A stretch of 64,000 nt of DNA from GCA-002733465 sp039969155 (GTDB lineage Bacteria > Pseudomonadota > Gammaproteobacteria > Enterobacterales > Kangiellaceae): assembly GCA_039969155.1 (NCBI GenBank), contig JBDVOJ010000024.1, positions 4,067-68,066 on the forward strand. The letters are read 5' to 3'. The notes below the pieces were generated by a model. The model made no database searches and was not told the DNA's origin. It was given only the letters and a program-made list of their open reading frames with translations. Positions within the stretch are counted from its first letter, which is position 1; each line of letters opens with the position of its first letter. A program made the position numbers and the translations under genes. Positions 1 through 8,431 of this stretch are shown here, in pieces.

Positions 1-798
1 CAACAAAACTATCCAGCCGGAACTTACGTTTATGACCAAGTTGGCTTTGACTCGATAGATACTGAATCGACCGAAAAGGTGTTTGGTTTGTTTAATGAAT
101 CTCATATGCAATATGAAGCCGATCGCGGAAATGACATTGCCGGTGAGCCTTCAATCGCTGACATGACTCGCAAAGCTATCGGCGTGCTAGATAATAATCC
201 TGACGGTTACTTCTTAATGGTTGAGTCAGGAAGAATCGATCATGGTCACCATGCCGGTAGTGCATATAACGCTCTAACTGACACCATTGCTTTTTCGGAT
301 GCTATCAAGGCCGCAGTAGACTCTTCAAACATGAGTGAAACGCTGATAATTGTTACAGCTGACCATGGACATGTATTTACTATCGCAGGGTATCCTAAAC
401 GAGGTAATCCAATTTTAGGTCAAGTGGTAGCCGTTGGAAATGAGGAACCATCACTTGCTTCTGATGGTATGCCTTACACGACTTTGGGCTATACCAATGG
501 ACGCGGCTTTAGAGATTTAGGTGCAGAAACCAATGCTGATGCTACTTATGGTTATTCTGCTGATGCCGGTCGTAAAGATTTAAACGGTGTTGATACTGAG
601 TCTTCAGGATATCACCAAGAAGTATTGGTCCCACTGTCTTCGGAAACTCATTCAGGTGAAGATGTCGCTATTTACGGACAAGGTCCTGGGGCTCATATGG
701 TTAGCGGAACTAATGAACAAAGTATCATTTTTCATGCAATGAACGAAGCTGCTAAGCTTGAATACAAAGCTACTCGTTCGATGAAGAAAAATCGCTAA
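1..798 (+). CDS. Alkaline phosphatase (PhoA family), 3' part
   Basis: The reading frame is open from the first base, so the N-terminus lies outside the window; 265 residues are visible. Phosphomonoesterase, normally periplasmic, releasing phosphate from organic esters with two zinc ions and one magnesium. Visible signatures are VESGRIDHGHHAG (about residue 75), where the acidic and histidine residues are metal ligands, and VTADHGH (about residue 118), the conserved Asp-His metal-binding loop. A late GAHMVSGTNEQ segment matches the third metal-ligand histidine of the family (T-G-x-H region). The serine nucleophile must lie upstream of base 1. A strong hairpin follows the stop codon. Family assignment is firm; substrate preference (mono- or diesterase) cannot be judged from this part. 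Confidence 0.9.
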   Translation, partial: QQNYPAGTYVYDQVGFDSIDTESTEKVFGLFNESHMQYEADRGNDIAGEPSIADMTRKAIGVLDNNPDGYFLMVESGRIDHGHHAGSAYNALTDTIAFSDAIKAAVDSSNMSETLIIVTADHGHVFTIAGYPKRGNPILGQVVAVGNEEPSLASDGMPYTTLGYTNGRGFRDLGAETNADATYGYSADAGRKDLNGVDTESSGYHQEVLVPLSSETHSGEDVAIYGQGPGAHMVSGTNEQSIIFHAMNEAAKLEYKATRSMKKNR

Positions 799-857
799 TC
801 TGTATCTTATTGTTTGCCGATACTTGTTAAGTTCTTTAGCAGAACTATTTGCAAGTA

Positions 858-888
858 ATAAAAAAGGAGCCTGACGGCTCCTTTTTTT
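858..888. terminator. Bidirectional rho-independent terminator
   Basis: The stem GGAGCC / GGCTCC with a four-base TGAC loop is flanked by an A-run on the left and a T-run on the right (AAAAAAGGAGCC...GGCTCCTTTTTTT). It lies between the convergent phosphatase gene and the GGDEF-EAL gene and can stop transcription from both sides. Confidence 0.9.
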
Positions 889-903
889 CAATTAGCGTAT
901 TTA

Positions 904-3075
904 TTAGGATGCATCTATTTTAGTTAAATTTTGATAGAGCTCCAACAAACGCTCGGAATGAAGTGGATAATAAAATAAATATCCCTGAAAATAATCACAG
1001 CCCAAATCTTTCAAATATTGAAGTTGCTGTTCATTCTCAACACCTTCAGCTATCACTTCTATTGACAACTCATGGGCTAAATTGATTAGTGAGTCCACAA
1101 TTGTCTTACTTTGTTTATTATCCGGTAACTCACTAATAAAGCTTCTATCAATTTTTAACAGATCGGCTGGAAGATTCTTCAAGTAGCTTAACGAAGAATA
1201 GCCAGTACCAAAATCGTCAAGGGAGATCGAAACGCCTAATTTCCTGACATCTTGCAATTGTTTTATAACATCATCCATATCTTCCATAAAAGCACTCTCA
1301 GTCACTTCAAGTTCTAATTGACTTGGATTAACAGAGTACTTTGACAAGGCTTCTACGATATCATTGGCAATATTGGAAAACTTAAATTGCTTGGGAGAAA
1401 CATTAATCCCAATTTTAACTTTAAGGTTATTGTTAGAAAATAGCATTAATGCACTGCAAGCTTCATCTATAACCCAACGACCGATCTCGATAATCAGTCC
1501 AGATTCCTCAGCGACTGGAATGAAATTATTCGGTTTAAGCGTACCGAGCGTGGGGTGGTTCCATCGGATTAAAGCTTCGGCACGATAGATATCTTTTTCA
1601 CCGATACATATTTGAGGTTGAAAGACCAGTTCGAATTCTTGGTTCTTGATAGCTTTTCGAATGCCTTGTTCAATATGTAGTTTAGGGATACTTTCGGTAA
1701 TATTATTTGGACCAAACAGCTGATATTGGTTTCGTCCCATCTCCTTGGCATGATACATCGCGAAGTCAGCACTTTTAACCACTTGTCGGGCGCTGTTTCC
1801 ATGTTGCGGATAAATAGCAATGCCGACACTTGCAGAAACATTGAGTGTCATCTCATTAAATGAAACTTCACGATAAATTCCAGAGACGATACGCTCTGCA
1901 ATCTTCTTTAGACAATCATTGTCTCTATAATCAGTAGTAATTACCGCAAACTCATCGGCCCCTAAATGAGCGACGAAATCCTTTTTCTTTAAATTTCGCT
2001 TGAGTCGAGTAGCGACTGTATTAAGTAAAAAATCGGCTTGCTCTGGTCCTAGGTTATCGTTAATTTGTTTAAAGTGATCGAGATCGACATAAAATAATCC
2101 TAGCTGCCCACCAACAAGTCTTTTTTGTTCTATTTGGTCACTCAGGAAGGTCCAAAAACTTCTTCTATTAGGTAGCTTAGTATTAGCGTCTACTTGTGTA
2201 ATACGTTCTAATTCGCTTAAGGAAATTCGGCTCTCACTGATATCATTAGCGATACAAATATAATGCACAACATTTCGCTGGTCGTCGACAATAGGCGCTA
2301 TCATCAATCTAATCCATTTTTTATTATTGAGATTGTCAGTGCTCTCAAATTCTCCTTCCCAATGCTCTCCAACTTCCAATACTCGATGGATCTCTGGATA
2401 GATTCGTTCTGCCTCTTTAACCCATTTTTCGAGAAGCGACTCCTTTTGCATTTCAAATTTATTGGTTAGTGAGTAGATATCAATTAGCGCTTTATTGTAG
2501 ACCTCAACGCCGCCATCTTGCCGACAAATTAATACTGCGGATGATTCTTTCTCGATGTCTTTGGTAAGCTCGCCAAATGATGTACTTTGAGTACAATAAC
2601 CTTCGAGTTGCTGCTGCAATTGTCTTTGATGCTTTTGAACGGTGTTTTCCAACTGCTCGTTTTTAAGTGCTAAATCTCTCGCGGCTTGAAAGACTTTGTG
2701 CCTTACATCAAAATGTGTGGTTTCGTTGGTGAATAATAAAACAGCTTGCCCATTAGCATTAATCGCTTCGGCTTCTAAATAAAGCTCTGTACCATCTTGA
2801 AGTTCCTCGGTCCATAGACCAGAGTAAAGACTATCGGATTCGACCTTGGACCAAACTTGTTCAGCATCGAAGAGAAAATTCTCGATAAATGGAAATGCCA
2901 CCCCTAAGAAGTAGTGATCGTTTTCAGGATAAACAGTAAATTTATTTTTATAGAGCTGAGAGAACCATTCTGGCAAGTCAAATAGAGGCACAAAAAAACC
3001 ATCGTCTTTAAGACGAAATCCGGCCACACCCATTTGTTGTAGAATAGTTTTTAGTACGACAATTTCATTATTCAA
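904..3075 (-). CDS. PAS-GGDEF-EAL cyclic-di-GMP signalling protein
   Basis: A 723-residue cytosolic protein. Order: an N-terminal domain of about 120 residues, a short coiled coil (about 120-160), a PAS domain (about 165-290), GGDEF (about 290-450) and EAL (about 460-710). The GGDEF signature reads GADEF (residues 372-376), one change from consensus, so cyclase activity may be lost or altered. The EAL domain keeps E-A-L at 500-502, DDFGTGYSS at 620-628 and QGYLFYYP near 697, so it should hydrolyse cyclic-di-GMP. The only good start is TTG at 3075: a purine-rich AGAGGA sits about 9 bases upstream and no in-frame ATG is near. Last gene of a minus-strand run with the small GTPase (28 bases upstream), suggesting co-expression. 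Phosphodiesterase is the likely net activity. Confidence 0.9.
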   Translation of the reverse strand: MNNEIVVLKTILQQMGVAGFRLKDDGFFVPLFDLPEWFSQLYKNKFTVYPENDHYFLGVAFPFIENFLFDAEQVWSKVESDSLYSGLWTEELQDGTELYLEAEAINANGQAVLLFTNETTHFDVRHKVFQAARDLALKNEQLENTVQKHQRQLQQQLEGYCTQSTSFGELTKDIEKESSAVLICRQDGGVEVYNKALIDIYSLTNKFEMQKESLLEKWVKEAERIYPEIHRVLEVGEHWEGEFESTDNLNNKKWIRLMIAPIVDDQRNVVHYICIANDISESRISLSELERITQVDANTKLPNRRSFWTFLSDQIEQKRLVGGQLGLFYVDLDHFKQINDNLGPEQADFLLNTVATRLKRNLKKKDFVAHLGADEFAVITTDYRDNDCLKKIAERIVSGIYREVSFNEMTLNVSASVGIAIYPQHGNSARQVVKSADFAMYHAKEMGRNQYQLFGPNNITESIPKLHIEQGIRKAIKNQEFELVFQPQICIGEKDIYRAEALIRWNHPTLGTLKPNNFIPVAEESGLIIEIGRWVIDEACSALMLFSNNNLKVKIGINVSPKQFKFSNIANDIVEALSKYSVNPSQLELEVTESAFMEDMDDVIKQLQDVRKLGVSISLDDFGTGYSSLSYLKNLPADLLKIDRSFISELPDNKQSKTIVDSLINLAHELSIEVIAEGVENEQQLQYLKDLGCDYFQGYLFYYPLHSERLLELYQNLTKIDAS

Positions 3076-3103
3076 TTAACTGTCCTCTTACTTGCCTATT
3101 TGC

Positions 3104-3604
3104 TTATTTTGAAATCAATTCTACGAGCCTTTCAAAAGCCAATTCGACGTTATTGTCATTTTTTGCGCTTGTTTTAAAGATGTTAGAATCTGCAATTCCT
3201 AAGGTTAGAGTATCTTCAATTTGAAATTGCCAACTAGTTTCCAAATCAGACTTATTGATTAAAAGTACGATTGGGATGTTGCCTAAGTGCTCTTTGATAA
3301 TGCTGATGATTTCTTCAGCTGGTTCCAGAGTTTTACGACGAGTTCCATCTACAACTAGAATAATACCGCTTGAACCTCTTAAATAAGTTGGCTTTAAATT
3401 AGTAAAAACGTCAACTCCCTCAATATCCCAGATCATTAGTTGAACCGTGTTGCTTTCACTATCTTTTTCTATGACTTTCTTATCTATCTTTACTCCAATA
3501 GTCGTATGATATTTTTCATCAAAAATTCCTTCGACAAACTGTTTGACCAAACTCGTTTTGCCAACCGCAAAAGCACCTACCATACATATCTTTTTATTGA
3601 GCAT
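3104..3604 (-). CDS. Ras-like small GTPase
   Basis: A compact 166-residue G domain without lipidation motif or membrane segment. Seen: P-loop GAFAVGKTS (residues 10-18), switch I threonines in HTTIG (about 34-37), Walker B/G3 WDIEG (59-63), G4 NKSD (117-120), G5 TSAK (145-148). It binds GTP as a molecular switch. The residue after the DxxG glycine is valine, not the glutamine that positions water in Ras, so intrinsic hydrolysis is probably slow and a partner protein is expected. ATG at 3604 is chosen over one at 3628 because AAGGGAG lies 9 bases upstream; this start overlaps the end of the preceding gene by 11 bases, implying translational coupling with the roadblock/OmpA-type protein. Prokaryotic Rab/MglA-like group; exact subfamily not determined. 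Confidence 0.88.
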   Translation of the reverse strand: MLNKKICMVGAFAVGKTSLVKQFVEGIFDEKYHTTIGVKIDKKVIEKDSESNTVQLMIWDIEGVDVFTNLKPTYLRGSSGIILVVDGTRRKTLEPAEEIISIIKEHLGNIPIVLLINKSDLETSWQFQIEDTLTLGIADSNIFKTSAKNDNNVELAFERLVELISK

Positions 3605-5369
3605 GGCTAGTTGCTCCCTTAAGCTCATACAAAATTTCTATCCTTGCACGACGTTGATATTGACTTGGGACGCTACTCATATCAATCGCTCCGCCCCCCC
3701 AACTAATAACCAAACTATCGGAGATCTCATTTTCCAACAAAATTGATTTAATTAATTTGGCTCTTTGTTGACTCAAGTCGATATTGGTCGTTCGCGATCC
3801 TTGCGGATCAGCAAATCCGAATACGCCAATTTGAATTATTGTCGTTTCCGCTTGATTTTGTAGATCCAATATCCGTCTAATTTTTGTTATATTTTGGTTT
3901 AGCAAATTTTGGCTTTCTTCAGTTAATTCCGCCGAAGCCACTTGAAAGTAATATAATTGACTATTAATAGATTGAACTAGGTCAACAAAATCGCTTCTGC
4001 TTTTTTGTTGTACAGATAGACTAGGTTTAATAATCAACTTCGGAGATTTTTCTACCGAAAACACTGAATTGGCTAAAGAATCTTGCATTAGTCTTGCTAA
4101 ATTATCTTCAGTGATTTCGCCGAGGATGATTAATTTATTTTGTTCTCCTCTTTCGACTGAAAGATTAGCTTGATATTTAGATGATAAGTAAGGCAAATAA
4201 ATTTCAGGGTCGTCTATACTCGCGATCTTTTCATTAAAGACTATTTCATACTTACTAGGTTTCAGTGTATCGATTAGATCGTTTTGCGGGACTGACATTG
4301 CTGATCTTAAGACTTCTAACGTTAATAAATCATCCTGATAATTTCTTGATAAAACCTGGTAACCAGGCTCTTGATTCACTCGAACAACCGCTTGCTCTAT
4401 TGAGCGCTGCAAAAGGTAATTTTGATAACTGTAATAACCCAGAACCAACAGTAATAAAGTTACAGCAATTATCGCGAACCAAGGTTTGCTTTCCTTTTTA
4501 GCCTTTTCCCTAGTTATTAGAGCTTCTTGCAGCATTGGGATGGCAGGCTCAAGAGGTTCAGTCGCACCATCAAAGTAGCGAAGCTCTTTGGCAAAATTGG
4601 AGTGCAGTGCTTCTATTAACTCGGTACTCACTTGCTGAACATCAGCATGCAATGTTCCTCTAATGGCCAACGCTAAAACAGCATGAGGTCCGGCTTCAAT
4701 TAGGATGGTCAGGTCACCCATCTGGAGAGTCTCTAAACGAGCCTCTTCTTGTTCGAATGAATCCTTGGCGAAATCGGATATGGCAGACAGCATTGAAGAA
4801 ACCAAATCAGGATCTTGATAGCTAACGCCTTCGGCTTGTACCGACTGAATGAGTAGACCTGATTCTCTATGTATTAAAAAGACTTGCTCAACTTGATAAT
4901 GAATCGATTGAGTCAGTAAGTACTTTGCATAGGAAACTCCCAAGCGCCAAGCCTTAATCCTCCAGACTAACGATTTTACCGATAAGCTATTTTGTAAAAC
5001 GTAATTCAAAGACTGCATTAAATCGGCAAGCGCTCTAGTTACTGCCTTTCTGACTGCAGGCCCTATAATTGGAAAAATGACATTGGTAATTCTTTCTGGA
5101 TGGTTTTTGATTGACTCGTCAATCGCTGATTCAATAACTGGAGACATTTCAAGCGCTAGTGAATCATCTTCCGAATTTCTTTTTTTGAAAGCTTCCGTTA
5201 GAACGCTAGAAACCCGATACACGTTATCGTTTTCTAATCGGCTGGTGAGAATTGCTTCATAATCTTGCCCAAGCATCAAAGAACGAAGTCGTCGATACTC
5301 CTTATCTGGTATTTCGACTTCCCCGCCAGAATCATTTTGTTCTTTAAGGTCGGGCTTGCTCTCCAGCAT
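3594..5369 (-). CDS. Inner-membrane protein with roadblock/longin-like and OmpA-type domains
   Basis: 591 residues. A helical region (about 25-150) opens with an LRSLMLG motif at 28-34. Residues about 158-265 show the alternating pattern of a roadblock/longin fold: strand pair VEQVFLIHRESGLLIQSV, helix, three strands ending in HAVLALAIRG, and a final helix. One membrane helix (about 296-313) follows. Beyond it lie about 150 periplasmic residues resembling small BON-like modules and an OmpA-like peptidoglycan-binding domain (about 470-585) with the N-x-x-LS-x-x-RA signature. The protein could therefore link the cytoplasm to the cell wall. Roadblock proteins act as GTPase partners or GAPs (for example MglB for MglA), and the overlapping downstream gene is a small GTPase. 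Fold assignment of the middle domain is inferred from pattern only; the OmpA end is clear. Confidence 0.8.
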   Translation of the reverse strand: MLESKPDLKEQNDSGGEVEIPDKEYRRLRSLMLGQDYEAILTSRLENDNVYRVSSVLTEAFKKRNSEDDSLALEMSPVIESAIDESIKNHPERITNVIFPIIGPAVRKAVTRALADLMQSLNYVLQNSLSVKSLVWRIKAWRLGVSYAKYLLTQSIHYQVEQVFLIHRESGLLIQSVQAEGVSYQDPDLVSSMLSAISDFAKDSFEQEEARLETLQMGDLTILIEAGPHAVLALAIRGTLHADVQQVSTELIEALHSNFAKELRYFDGATEPLEPAIPMLQEALITREKAKKESKPWFAIIAVTLLLLVLGYYSYQNYLLQRSIEQAVVRVNQEPGYQVLSRNYQDDLLTLEVLRSAMSVPQNDLIDTLKPSKYEIVFNEKIASIDDPEIYLPYLSSKYQANLSVERGEQNKLIILGEITEDNLARLMQDSLANSVFSVEKSPKLIIKPSLSVQQKSRSDFVDLVQSINSQLYYFQVASAELTEESQNLLNQNITKIRRILDLQNQAETTIIQIGVFGFADPQGSRTTNIDLSQQRAKLIKSILLENEISDSLVISWGGGAIDMSSVPSQYQRRARIEILYELKGATSHAQ

Positions 5370-5372
5370 AGC

Positions 5373-5942
5373 TTATGCCTGAGACTCTGTTAAATTAGTA
5401 GCCATACTTTCTAGTAAAGTAGCTAAGGTTTTTCTATCTGCCTTGTTGGTTCCAAGTTCGCTTGAGACTTTTTCGATTTGCTTAGATAGTTTGTCAACTT
5501 CAGCCTTGAGTGATTTGTTCATATCTGAGGTGTTTTTGGCGATCAAGTCATGTGTTTGCTTAAACTCTTTTTCAGCCTCTTGCTGATAGCTGTCTAACTG
5601 CCCACTTAGGCCTTCCAGTTTTTCTTCTAGGATACCTTCTTGACTAACATGTTCTAGTCGATTGGTTTCTAAGTCTTCGGCAATTTGCTGACTCAGTTTT
5701 TCCAGCTGCTTATTACTTTCGGTGTTGTTCTTATTAATTAGCTTCTCTAAATCATTAAGACGAGCATTAGTGTCGTCGTTAAGTTTTTTGATAGTTGCTT
5801 GCAAAGAAGAGACTTGTTCGCCAAATAATAAATTGCGAATTTCTGAGAGTTGTTGTTTAGGATTAAGGGTTTCAGCTTTAGTCTCACTCGACACTGCCGC
5901 TTTTGAAGATTTTGTTGCCTGCGAAGTCTTTGCCTTGCTCAT
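5373..5942 (-). CDS. Coiled-coil protein of the GTPase operon
   Basis: 189 residues, very rich in Lys, Glu, Gln, Ser and Leu, no signal peptide and no membrane helix. After a Lys/Ser/Ala-rich tail (1-28), the motif IRNLLFGEQ (35-43) is followed by heptad-like coiled coil through most of the protein. A closely similar motif, LRSLMLGQD, occurs near the start of the next gene's product, hinting at a shared binding surface. The start has a strong ribosome site (AAGGAGTGAGG) a few bases before ATG. The following gene begins 3 bases after this stop, so this is the first gene of a four-gene operon. Function unknown; a cytoplasmic scaffold or effector of the GTPase module is the best guess. Confidence 0.75.
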   Translation of the reverse strand: MSKAKTSQATKSSKAAVSSETKAETLNPKQQLSEIRNLLFGEQVSSLQATIKKLNDDTNARLNDLEKLINKNNTESNKQLEKLSQQIAEDLETNRLEHVSQEGILEEKLEGLSGQLDSYQQEAEKEFKQTHDLIAKNTSDMNKSLKAEVDKLSKQIEKVSSELGTNKADRKTLATLLESMATNLTESQA

Positions 5943-6172
5943 TCCTCACTCCTTTTTATAGGTATTTGGCCTCAAGTTTTATACCAACCAACCTTATCCT
6001 TAATGACTAATACAAGCATTCGCTCAAACCGAATATAACCTATTGCAAGTAATCAGTATAAATTCAGACCTTCTTTTACTTAGTAAATGTAGCTCAATAA
6101 GTAGAATAATACCAGTAAACTCAAGAGTTTATTGTTATATCGTAGCAATGACTAATAGCTCAAAAAAGCCCT

Positions 6173-8269
6173 TTATAAGACACCATTGACGGACATAAAT
6201 ATGTCTCGATTTACGCTTTCGACCTGATGGTAAAGTATTCCTTGATTAGAAAGATCAAAAGAATGACTGTGATTGTGCAATATTAGCTGATTGGGGGTTT
6301 CAGCAGAGCTTTGTAAGGTTCGCCTCAGCAGTTGATACCCGGCGCTGTCAGAGATTTGCCAATACCAGTGATTTCCCAGCTTGGTAAGGTTAAATACCCG
6401 TCCAACGAGTGCATCAACTTGTCCCATGGCCTCTGAATTGACTGGTGTCTTTGATTCACCATAATAAAGACTTCCTTGTTGATCCATCCACCAACTATCC
6501 TCTGGATTTTTAGCATAACGCACATATCGCCATCGAGGATCTTGGAAGGTTAGTTGATGATTGCTGAGATCATAGTGAGTTACTCGCCATTGATTATTGA
6601 CTTTGCTGCTAAACGAGATGGTTTGATCGTCTTTCAAAGAAACGCCCCTTATCTCGTATTGAGGTAAATCGAGCTTATAGGTTGATCCCGTATGACTGTC
6701 GATAATATGGATTTCATTCAGCGCCAATACCACTAGAAACTTTCCATCATACGACCAAAGTAAGTCGATATAGTGGCGATGATCGCCGAAATGAGTCAAT
6801 TTTCGAGGTTGAGCACCTTGAACATCCGTCAACCATATCTCTTCATGTCCGGATGCCACGCTAATATAAGCGATGTTTTTAGATTGGTAATTAAACCTCG
6901 CAAGCCGGTCATCAACCGAGGAATCAGCAATTAGGGTAGCGACTTGTTGATCCTCTTGAAAATAGAGAATGTTCATATTGGTGCCACCAGCAGTCAATAA
7001 GTAGTCCTTGCCATTAGTATGCCGCTGAGGCGGACCTATTTGTTGTCCTCCCGAGTAGATCAGCTGGCGATCGCCACCCGTTAAATCATAACTAACCAAT
7101 TGATAAGCTGGATGCTCCCCCATTAATACGACCCGTTCTCCCGAGTGATCCCAGATCCCGCAACAAATATAGGCGTCTTGTTTAAACAGTAACTTTAATT
7201 CATCAGTATCTAAGTCTAACGAATAAAAACCTTCCCACTGCTGCTTATCCGGTGAAGATATCAGCAATTTATTTTCTGTGGGATGGACGTCAAATTGACT
7301 GTTACCTCCAATATAAATCTCGGGCTGATTTAGCCGTCGCTTATTACCAGTGTCTAAGCTCAATTCATATAATGAAAAGGGCTTGTCGCGGCCTGCGGAC
7401 TCAGAAAATACTAATCGATTATTATCGTGAACATAGGCGATCTTGCCGTAGCTACCCTCGGGACAGTTATAAATTAATCGAGGTTCAGATAACACTAACT
7501 CTTGAAATTGACGAATATAGTATTGGCAAGTAGTAGGAGTCGTCACCAAGTAAACAATCTGTTTACCGTCATCGCTCCAAGATATAGAGCCGATCCAAGT
7601 ACTCGTTTGTTCGCCATGACTAATCTCTATTTCTTTTGAGTCTGCCAAGGCTTTGATTTTGGCGCGCATCTTTTTACCGTTAAATTCGACATAGCTTAAG
7701 AATTTTCCATTCGGCGAAATACGAGGTTGAATTTCACTATCAGCGCCGCGAGTCAGCGCTTTAATATGAGTAATTGGAGATTGAGCCTGAGACTTATTTT
7801 GCTGAGCATTAAAAGTCCACAGAACGACCATGCTTAAGGCCAATAGCAGACCAAACCATACTAGATTTTTGGGTGTTGGCTTGGCAAAAGCACGCTGAGA
7901 CTCTTGAGCAATATTCGTCTCTGAAGGAATTGGCTCAGATCTTGGCTTTGTATTTTCACCTAACGCAATCGGTTGGATAATAAATTTATAGCCTTTCTTA
8001 GGAAATGTGGCTACAAACTTGGGTTGCTTTGGATTGTCCTGAAGAACTTTTCGAAGCTTTGTGACCACTCGATTAACCGCATTGTCCGTGATCATTCTAC
8101 CGAGCCAAACTTTATCGACTAGCTCGTCACGACCAATGATCCTTCCTGGGTTATGACAAAAATAGCTCAACAACTCGACGACCATCGGCTCAAGCTGTTC
8201 GACTTGTTGCTCGCTTGTCAGTGTTTGTTGAAGATCACAAAAGACCCAATGCTCTATTTGCCAACGCAT
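6173..8269 (-). CDS. CadC/ToxR-type membrane regulator with beta-propeller sensor
   Basis: 698 residues. An OmpR-type winged-helix DNA-binding domain (about 5-100; motifs GRIIGRDELVDKVW and NAVNRVVTKLRKVL) stands in the cytoplasm. One membrane helix (about 135-153) leads to a large outer domain (165-690) of repeated WD40/TolB-like blades, with recurrent ISPNGKFLSYV, WSDDGKQIVYL and WSYDGKFLVVL segments. Such proteins bind DNA without phosphorylation and sense signals across the membrane. The gene is divergent from the secreted S15-type hydrolase, 162 bases away, so that gene is the obvious target. What the propeller binds is not known. Start ATG at 8269 gives the full winged-helix domain. Confidence 0.85.
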   Translation of the reverse strand: MRWQIEHWVFCDLQQTLTSEQQVEQLEPMVVELLSYFCHNPGRIIGRDELVDKVWLGRMITDNAVNRVVTKLRKVLQDNPKQPKFVATFPKKGYKFIIQPIALGENTKPRSEPIPSETNIAQESQRAFAKPTPKNLVWFGLLLALSMVVLWTFNAQQNKSQAQSPITHIKALTRGADSEIQPRISPNGKFLSYVEFNGKKMRAKIKALADSKEIEISHGEQTSTWIGSISWSDDGKQIVYLVTTPTTCQYYIRQFQELVLSEPRLIYNCPEGSYGKIAYVHDNNRLVFSESAGRDKPFSLYELSLDTGNKRRLNQPEIYIGGNSQFDVHPTENKLLISSPDKQQWEGFYSLDLDTDELKLLFKQDAYICCGIWDHSGERVVLMGEHPAYQLVSYDLTGGDRQLIYSGGQQIGPPQRHTNGKDYLLTAGGTNMNILYFQEDQQVATLIADSSVDDRLARFNYQSKNIAYISVASGHEEIWLTDVQGAQPRKLTHFGDHRHYIDLLWSYDGKFLVVLALNEIHIIDSHTGSTYKLDLPQYEIRGVSLKDDQTISFSSKVNNQWRVTHYDLSNHQLTFQDPRWRYVRYAKNPEDSWWMDQQGSLYYGESKTPVNSEAMGQVDALVGRVFNLTKLGNHWYWQISDSAGYQLLRRTLQSSAETPNQLILHNHSHSFDLSNQGILYHQVESVNRDIFMSVNGVL

Positions 8270-8431
8270 CTACGAAAGGCCATCAATAAGGTAAGTATCT
8301 GAAAATTAGCATAAAAGCACTGTGCGGTCATCAATAGTCACAACAAATCACCTTTCGTTCACGACTAAATAACGACTCATGGTTAATCTTTGTCCATCAA
8401 ATCAATCACCAACAAGGATCACCGTCAAATC

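Noticed and set aside
652..891. 79-residue minus-strand reading frame over the phosphatase 3' end
   Set aside because: It overlaps the phosphatase coding sequence and runs through the terminator, with no recognisable features; a shadow frame.
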